Source: Hippophae tibetana
Taxonomy: Eukaryota > Streptophyta > Magnoliopsida > Rosales > Elaeagnaceae
Length of the DNA stretch: 64,000 bases
Direction: 5' to 3'
NCBI GenBank assembly: GCA_037013495.1
Contig: JAZDXN010000029.1
Location: 5,964,501 to 6,028,500, forward strand
In this document: piece after piece, positions 56,401 to 64,000 of the stretch
Numbering within the stretch: the stretch's first letter is position 1
How the letters are laid out: each line of letters begins with the position of its first letter
Notes under the pieces: generated by a model
Seen by the model: only the letters and a program-made list of their open reading frames with translations
Told to the model about the DNA's origin: nothing
Databases searched by the model: none
Position numbers and translations under genes: made by a program

Positions 56401-59400
56401 AGTTATCAACCCCACTCATAGGTGTTAATTGATTTGTTTAGTTAACAAAGAATATCTAACCCCACCAAAGGTGGTATTCATACAAAAAAGAGAATCAATA
56501 AATATGAATTCATATCTTTAATAACCTAGATAATATGAGCAAGCATAATTAACTTAGTTATTATATCCATAAATACTCCACCATTATAAAAGATAAAATT
56601 TGCATAAATGTTTATTGAATCTATGTTTATTTTTATGTAAGTAGATTAAAAACACAAAAACCCCAAAATATCGTGACAGGATGTTTAGGATTTAATTTCG
56701 TTTTTAGAAGTTTGAATAATAAATTAAAAACCACACACATTCCTTCCTTAGATCGACCTTGGGAGTATACTTATCATTTTCTTCGAAATGATTCGTGCAC
56801 TTGCGAGAGTTTTATAAATATTAAAACCAAAGTATTGACAAGAATCAGTGATGCCGGTTTTCGCTCATCACTACTCTCCAAAATCATTTAAAATATCAGT
56901 CTCTATGGATATTCTTTAGCATGACTATAGGGAATGGTCCATCCATTGCCATCTTATTATGCTCTGAATGTTCTATTCTACTCTCACTTGGAACTCAGCA
57001 GCAGAAGCAGTTATTTTCATTACATCAACAAAATCACCTCAATTAAGTACAAAATTTGTTATTTGTTTGTCCCCCACAAAAAAAAAAAAAAAAGATTACG
57101 TACAAAATTGCCAGGTATGAAACATAACTCTCTGAATCAATGTCAACTAGCCAAATACAGGGGAATAACGTAGAATCAAATTTATTCACATGAATTTTAA
57201 GGTTCAATGAAAAACTGCATGGAAGAACTTGTTGAAGCCTCTTATGGCAATAAATTCTGCCAAGTACACAAATTTTCCTTTTTTTCCCCTAAATCTGGTG
57301 TCACCAGAATATAGTTACAACAGTAATAGTATCCTGATGGAGGCAAAAAGTTTTAAACTGATCCTGGAAATATTCCTTATAAAAAATTAACATGGAGTAG
57401 TAGAACTAGAAATACAAAAGGGTTCAACAAAACTTCCAAGGAACTACGAAAACAATGGTTAAAGCAAAAGGTGTAATTATTAACATCCCAAGTGTATGGT
57501 ACTTCTAAATAAGAAATAAACCAAAAAAAATCAGATGAGTGGATGAAAGATAGATGAAGTACATTTATGACGATTCCATTCAAAGTTGACATTGCGATGC
57601 CCCACATCTTCCTCTATCCCATTAACCAATAAGTACTAACAGCACAACACAATAATCAAATGTAGAGCATTATCGTTGTAACATTCCAGATGATATTCTA
57701 CCTGGATCAACCCATGTAAATGGCCACTAAAGCTATGACCAAATAAAGAAAAAGGGCCACAAAAGCATCTTCATTTACTCCACAGTAAGCAAAAAAAAAA
57801 AAATCTCCCATGAACTTTATCAATACAGAATCTTTCACTCTTGGAGTTGTTTCCCCCTCAGCAATGATGCCAAGAAATAAAACACTTTTACTACCTTTCA
57901 TGTTCCTTTCAAAAGACCTATATATGAAATATAATTCTTTTTTCTAACATCCCCATCTCCCAAAATTCAAACCCTCCCACTTCTGTAACAAACAAAAAAT
58001 GTGCCTCCTCTGTATCAGACAATTAAGTATTGCGAAATGGTAAGTTAATATCATCTTAGCATAGGTGCTGAGCAGTTTATAGATACTTTGAATTAGTACC
58101 CAGCCAGCATAAATAGAGGTTGTAATGTACCTGTTTACGATTAGTAATTTGCATGAAGAAGGTAAATCTATTAAGGCATGATTACTCCTTTTTAAACTCA
58201 ATTCATAAGGTTCCCTTAAGAGTAAACTAGTAGGATATGACAGAGAGGAACTAATAGACAAAACAACTTGAGAGCAAAATATTGGGTTATTTGAACTATT
58301 ATTGTAGGTCGACTAATTGATATGGCGCCGCCACAAATGGTGTTGCTGTGCCTACTAGTTTGTATTACTTGCATGTTTTCCTTCTTCTCAGGTTTTGTGT
58401 TCTATCGGATTCCTTTCTTACTGGACACACTAGATGATGGCTTTCGTACTTTTAGGCAAGGATTTGTTTATTCCTTTATAGAAGAAAGTAATATACGATC
58501 TTTGGGATAAATTGGGAAGGTCCATAGTTGTTGAAGGTGGTGATTTGGGTGTGAATGTATCGGTAGAAGAGGAATGTAAGCATTCAATGTATGAGAAGAT
58601 GCTATATGAACAATTGGTATCCTCTACTTCCTTGAAATTGGAAAACAAAGAATGCTTGGAGGCAAACAAGAGTCAAATGCACGGAAATGGCTACAAGTAT
58701 TAAGTTACTTAACTGTTATGATGAACTTGATACTTATGGGATAAGATAAAAACAAAACACAGTATGGAATTTCAAAAAGCAACCACATTAAGACATTGTT
58801 GCTGGTGAGGATGATTTTTTTTGTTTTCTAGTTGAAGGAGGACGATGACCCATCCTGACTCGACTTGGCCTAGGCCTATCCAAAACAATTTAGGGTCAGG
58901 CTCACGGTAACATTTCTACCATAAGCATGCCAGCACTCAAGTTGAAATTCGGTTTACATTTAATTTAATAAAATATTTCTACACTTGACAATTTTATGGC
59001 ATTATTTTGATTTTTATTTAATTTTTTGTATCATTTGAATAGGGACACTGATTTAAGTCAAACAAAAGTCTGATTAAGTTCGAAAAAGACAACCCCGAAT
59101 CAAACTGAATTATTTTTCGATCAGTTTTTGGTCTTTCATTTTATTTGAAAAACTTGCACCACCCTGCCCATGATACATATGGCATAAAGGTTTGTCTTGT
59201 ATTGCACTAAACCCAAGGTTTCAGCCTTAGACTAGCTGGCTTGTTCGAATTTATATCCCTACTTTGGAGGTGGTGCACATTGATGAAGCCGATGTTTAAC
59301 ATCCTGCTGAAGATATGGTGAAGTTTTGAAGACCAAAAATGTAACCTGTCAATGAGACACCGGTGGTGAGGTATCAAGATTGTGCTTCAGGGTGTTGGTT

Positions 59401-60321
59401 ATCAGGAGTTTCGGAAGAGTTGCAAAAATTGCTGAAAACCGTTTCACAAATGAAAAACAACGATATGGTAAGATTGCATTGCCAAGGCATGCTTGTAGGA
59501 GTTCCAAAGCAAGTTGTGCTCTATGGAGCAAGGCTAGCACAATTCTAGGACGTTAAATCTAACTTCAACTAGACTCCAGAGTGGTAACCTATAGAATTTC
59601 CTCATGGACTTCAGCGACCCACAGAATATTTGCTCTACTTGAGTTATCAGTAGCTAGCTTTCTAACATTACATTTACAACATACTAGTAGGAGAATAGAT
59701 CAATTTTTTCATTCTTTAATACTCTGTAATCTGTTAGTTTTTCATAGTTTGCTGTTAACTTATGTATCCATAAAAATTCAATGGAAGCGATTCTTTTTTG
59801 ACGGGGAAAAAAAACTTGGGAGCAAAACTGAGAACTAAGCATATGCATAACCATTCAAATCCCATAAATATTTTATTAAGAACTCAACATAAAACAAACA
59901 CAGAAAATGAAAAGTAAATTCGAAAAACTAATCTTGTGCAAACATTTCCAAAGACTAAGCATAAAAAGGGCCGTACCTTGAGAGAGAAATTGAGCGCAAC
60001 TGAAGGGTAATAGCGAAGAACACTGCTACCATTTCCTCTCCAAAGAGAAATAATGCCTTCTTCTCTAACCGTACGAACAATACAATCAAACATGCCCTTG
60101 AATTTCCTACGACCAACACCACTGAAAGCAAGATTGCTCTCTTGGGTCTGCAGCAAAAGCTTTGCTCTTTCAATTGGGGCAACAATCGTGTGCACCACAC
60201 CACCCATAACTGCTCCAGCCATCAGATCACGGTGAAAGCTCGCCAAACAATTTTTCTGCCATGAGGTTCTCGTTCTTGATTCGGAGCTTCCCTTTTCTGG
60301 GTTATCGTCATCTTTGTTCAT
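53461..60321 (-). CDS. PM-ANT1: Adenine nucleotide (ADP/ATP) carrier, PM-ANT1-like, two exons, 325 aa
   Basis: Join of exon 1 (60321-59977, 115 codons) and exon 2 (54093-53461, 210 codons plus stop). The donor AAG|GTACGG and acceptor TTCCACAG|GAT keep the frame in phase 0. The 325-residue product has the three-fold mitochondrial-carrier repeat: PIERAK (49-54), PLDIAHTR (156-163) and PLDTVRRR (254-261), with six expected membrane helices. RRRMMM (259-264) is the ADP/ATP-carrier signature, so the substrate is adenine nucleotide. The short N terminus without a long presequence and the overall match to Arabidopsis At5g56450 as I remember it (about 330 aa) indicate the plant plasma-membrane carrier linked to ATP export in anthers, not the inner-mitochondrial AAC. 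All key residues are intact. The single intron is 5.9 kb and carries a solo LTR. Confidence 0.95.
54094..59976 (-). other. Intron 1 of the PM-ANT1-like gene (5,883 bp)
   Basis: Bounded by GT (59976-59975) and AG (54095-54094) on the minus strand. It holds a solo LTR (55331-56870). The rest (54100-55330, 56876-59970) is AT-rich with only short open frames, none recognised. 59350-59550 is less AT-rich and has a 61-codon frame of unknown worth. Confidence 0.9.
55331..56870 (+). mobile_element. Solo LTR in the carrier intron (TSD CTACT)
   Basis: A 1,540-bp LTR of the nested-element family, TGATGAGTGCTCAAAAAAC to TTTTCGCTCATCA, flanked by CTACT at 55326-55330 and 56871-56875. Compared with 13908-15760 it lacks about 310 bp between GTCTTTTTC and GCCCCATTTT, which removes the GC-rich island, with a shared TTC at the junction. 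The promoter part remains: CACGTG (55453-55458), TGACGTCA at 55471-55478 and 55482-55489, and a mutated TATA (CATAAATA). It lies antisense to the host gene. Confidence 0.95.
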
Positions 60322-60560
60322 TCTTTGAACCCTTTTCTTCAGCGGAATCTTTAAGTTTGTTTACAAAATGGTGGGAAATGGTGATTGGCTGAAATTGAGT
60401 ACAGAAAGGTTGGTGTTATTGTAAAGTGATTATGGGAATGGAAAACAAGCATTTTAATATGGTTTTCTATCGCTAAACACATACTCTTTGATTCTAAATG
60501 AATAGGGGGGGATGAGAGTGCGATTTCGTTCCCTTTCTCTGACTTTTCTTTATTTAACTG
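60322..60560 (-). promoter_or_regulatory. Probable promoter and 5' leader of the carrier gene
   Basis: This is the region directly upstream of the start codon on the minus strand. A CCAAT word occurs near 60384 (minus strand). No clear TATA box is seen. Confidence 0.35.
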
Positions 60561-63500
60561 AACCAGAGATTCCTATATGTATTACGTTTAGTTGATTTAT
60601 TGAAAAAAAAATTAAAAAGTAAAAAATAAAATCTCTAACCTTTATAACAATAAAAATAATATTTAATAAATTTTAATTAAATAATATTTAATATTAAATT
60701 AAATTAAATAATTATAAATTAATTTAAATTAAATTATGTTTAATTTTTTTAATAATAAAAATATATAAGATATAAAAAATATTATTTTTATAATTATAAA
60801 TATAAAAATATTATTATTATTTTTAAATATCTATATTATCCTGCACACTTCAAACAAAGTACAAAACAAGCAAAATGGGTTTAGTATCTGTAGATGTTCA
60901 TGATTTCCTTAACACGTGTAACGATTATACCTTATTAATAGGAATGTGCCTGGATGGTGGGAAAATTGAAGTTAATAATGACAATCACATTGTATTAATT
61001 AAGTTTTGACTTAAATTAATTAATAACTTAATCATAAAAAAATTTATTTATAAATGTGATAAAAATATTGATACTTTTATTTGAAAAATAAATTAATATA
61101 TATAACACTAAATTATAATCAAAATTGTAAATATACCACTAAATTTTATTAAATGATAAAAATAGTGTTCAAGTATTATTAATAGTACACATCTATGTTA
61201 AAATCTTTATTTTTGGTATAAATTTATTATCAAAATTTTTATTAGTGATATAAATTTATCAATAAATTCTTTATTAGTTGTACAAATTTAACCTTAAAAG
61301 TATAACGTAACCACCTAAAAATAACATAGTGATACATTTTTATCACTAATCATAATTAAATATTATTTTTATCACTCAATAAAATTATATGTTATGTTTA
61401 TAATTTTTACTATAATTAGATAGTATTTTTATTACTTTAACTAAAATAAAATCATGTAAAATTAACCAAATTTTTTCCTCATAAACTATTTAACCATTTT
61501 TCACTTACATAAGATAATATGCTTAACAAAAATATATATAAGGGAAAGAAGTTAAATATGAAATTTAAAAGTTTGAAATTTTTTTTGTAATAAAATTATA
61601 TAAATTAGATATATATGTACTATTTTTGTTATTATAAATTTTATGTATTATTGTTATAAATGTCATTTTTCTTTTTTCTTTTCTTTCTTAATTACCTAAA
61701 ATAATAGACATAACATTTATGACAAAAAAATAAATAACACCCAAAATATATTGAAAATGCTAAATTGGTCAGATTTCAATATCAATCTAGTTTAATTAGC
61801 TTGTGTTCAAAAAGTGTTATATTTGTGGTCATTTTTTTTTACTTAAGGGTATTTTTGATAATGATATGATTTATTATGTATAATATTTTTTCTTAAATAA
61901 TTGATATCTTTTAACTATTAATTCTTTTATGAAAATAATGGTTAATGTATTTGATAAAAAAAATTAAAATCACCTATAACTTGTTTTGTAACACTTTCAT
62001 ATTTTTTTTCTTCGAAAACCTAATAAATTTAGAAATATTTTGGATTTCTTTTATATATTTTATGTTTTTACTCACCATATATTTTAATTCATAATAAAGT
62101 CATAAGACTTTCTCTAGTGAAAAGTGTTTAACAAAAATGAAAAAAAAAATTAAAAATCAAATTAAAAAATTTTGTTTTTCTAAGAATTTATAAATCACCC
62201 AAAATTTTATTGATAGTTTCTTAAAATGTGAAAATTAGAATAAAAATTATTATTAAACATACATAATTAAAAAATAAACTAAAGAATTATAAATGTAGAT
62301 CGCTATCAAACAATAAGACTAATGAATGTGTATTTTTTTTAAATATCTTTGGCCAAACTACATGTCTTTCATTTTTGGCTTATGATCATCTACTTCTTTT
62401 TTTTATTTTTTGTCTTATTCTTTGTCCAACCAATTAAATTATAACACATGTTACAAACAAAAAAGTAAGGATAGAAAATTAAAGTTAGGTTAATCTAAAT
62501 CGAACATAGCGATCCATCTTACTAGATGTTGTAATTTAACTAGTATGATAGAAAATAACACAAAGAAATGTGACAGAAGACCCGAAACCTAAATTTTGGG
62601 GTGAACAACTTTTAAGATGTTCAAACTTTTGTACAATTTACAAAAAGATATTCGGAATATTTTTTCTAAGTAAAGGTACTCCTACTTAAGTTTTGTTTAC
62701 AAATAAGTACATTTTTAAGATCAACGACGTTTGCCATATAAGCAAATTACTACTAATTACCTCGTGTGAGTGTTACGTTCTAAGAAGTAATCATAGTTAA
62801 GCCCAACCTATATATATTATCATCTATCTCATCCCTCCCTTTTCAATTTTCCATTTCCATTTTCACTATAGATTTTCAGCACCTCAAGATTCATTTCCTT
62901 TGATGTCTAAAGAAGTACATTCGTCGATATCCTAATGAGTAGATCGATCAACTCTTTTATGTTGTTGTGACACAAGGCAAACGTGTTAATGGAAAGAACA
63001 CTCAAAAACTATGACAAATGGTTAGTAGTGTGTCCCAAATTGATTTCTAAGAGAAATCTAGCTAGGCTATAAATATTAGAGATTGGTCAATAATAAGATG
63101 GGTGACAAAGCTTGTTGTGTGATTAGAGGTTTGATTCAAATTAAATGAAAGCTTAAAGGTAAAATTCACACTCTTGATGGAGAGAATCAAAAATTGAAAT
63201 TTGATATAAAAAAGTGGAAAAATAGAGAGAAAAGGTTATGAGTGTGCTTGTTTATTAGTGTTATAATATTGGTGAAGTGATGAGTAGTTGGACTGAAAGG
63301 GGATGGTTTATGGGTTTAATGTGTATTTTTTAGTTTAAATACATGGCACTTTGGAGATATTTATGACAATGAGTGTCATGATTTTCATTTTGAATGTAGA
63401 GCAATTTAATAGTATGTAATCAACATTTTGTAAGCTCTGATAAGGAATTAAATGAATTTCATTCGAACTCCCATTATTGTTTTCAGCTTGAAGCTTTGGC

Positions 63501-64000
63501 ATTTTAATGAATTTTAATAGTTTGTTTATTCAATTAAAATTTGAAAAGGAAGAAAACAAAACAACACAGTTGGCCAAAGGATTGACCTATAATAGCCAAA
63601 GGCATTAGTTACATTTTGGGGTACATGTTAGGACCTTAGAACCCATCTCAACTCAACCCAAGAGCACATGAAATATCTTGAAAGATTATAACAACTAGCA
63701 TTCCTAAAACTCTAGTTAAACTTAAAGATTTCATTTAAAAATCTTTTAAAAAAATGTCTCTAGTCTCCCATAATTATTAGACTAACCTTCCTACAATTAA
63801 ATGAAAATAGTTCTAAAATAATATTTTTTGGAAATCAACAAACATCATATAATTTTATACAACTAGAAGGTAGCTTATGAACATAAAAATAACTACATAC
63901 TATACCCCAAAACATAAGGCTTTTTCTAACCTTTGCCACTATCTAGTCCATAATGCATAAAACAAAATACAATCTACAAATTGGCAAGGAGATAGAACAA
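60561..64000. other. AT-rich intergenic DNA
   Basis: 60600-62300 is extremely AT-rich. 62500-64000 is somewhat less so. No gene, LTR terminus or tandem repeat is recognised. Confidence 0.45.

Noticed and set aside
58322..58510. Small frame with a hydrophobic start (MAPPQMVLLCLLVCITC)
   Set aside because: It lies inside the carrier intron, is short, and has no recognised homologue, so one hydrophobic stretch is not enough evidence.
59350..59550. Open frames on both strands in the carrier intron
   Set aside because: Less AT-rich than its surroundings, but no motif, splice sites or homology was recognised. It could be a decayed pseudogene of unknown origin.

Overview
This is plant nuclear DNA, probably from a eudicot. 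It is very AT-rich, genes are sparse, and most of it is layers of decayed LTR retrotransposons. Only two host genes look intact. One (2494-3408, +) encodes an unrecognised 304-residue protein. The other (53461-60321, -) is a two-exon ADP/ATP-carrier-type mitochondrial-carrier-family gene matching the plant plasma-membrane adenine nucleotide carrier PM-ANT1. A third host locus, a class A heat-shock transcription factor (HSF) on the minus strand, survives as two pieces (47807-47955 and 34494-35151) separated by a retrotransposon.

Layout. 1-4600: host sequence with the 304-residue gene. 4860-5535: relic of a Ty3/gypsy gag. 5580-28500: a mostly head-to-tail series of related long LTRs (four, at about 7.2, 13.5, 19.5 and 27.0 kb) with largely non-coding interiors. 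It includes a gypsy gag relic, a relic of the plant 'putative transposon protein' family, two copies of an unclassified repeat and one clean solo LTR (13908-15760, duplication ATCCA). 28.5-31 kb: minus-strand gypsy integrase relic, then a truncated copia gag. 32.4-34.2 kb: minus-strand lone LTR.

34.5-48 kb is a three-level nest. The HSF gene was broken by a Ty1/copia element (35152-47806, duplication CACAA, 367-bp LTRs). That element was later broken by a large non-coding gypsy-type element on the minus strand (37860-45395, duplication GATAT). The inner element primes from tRNA-Asp and has an unusual junction: its primer-binding site plus the LTR end is tandemly repeated in 35-bp units, and these units are part of the integrated LTR terminus. 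Its LTR carries a compact promoter (three TGACGTCA palindromes, a G-box and a TATA box) beside a GC-rich island that differs between family members.

48.5-52.9 kb: a Tat/Ogre-like element with a decayed antisense reading frame. 53-60.3 kb: the carrier gene, whose single 5.9-kb intron holds a solo LTR of the same family (duplication CTACT). 60.3-64 kb: AT-rich sequence in which I recognise nothing.

The host genes show no functional link to one another. The main content is a record of insertion order: HSF, then copia, then the non-coding gypsy element. Coordinates, splice sites, LTR ends and target duplications were read directly from the sequence. Family names come from remembered protein motifs and were not checked by any search.
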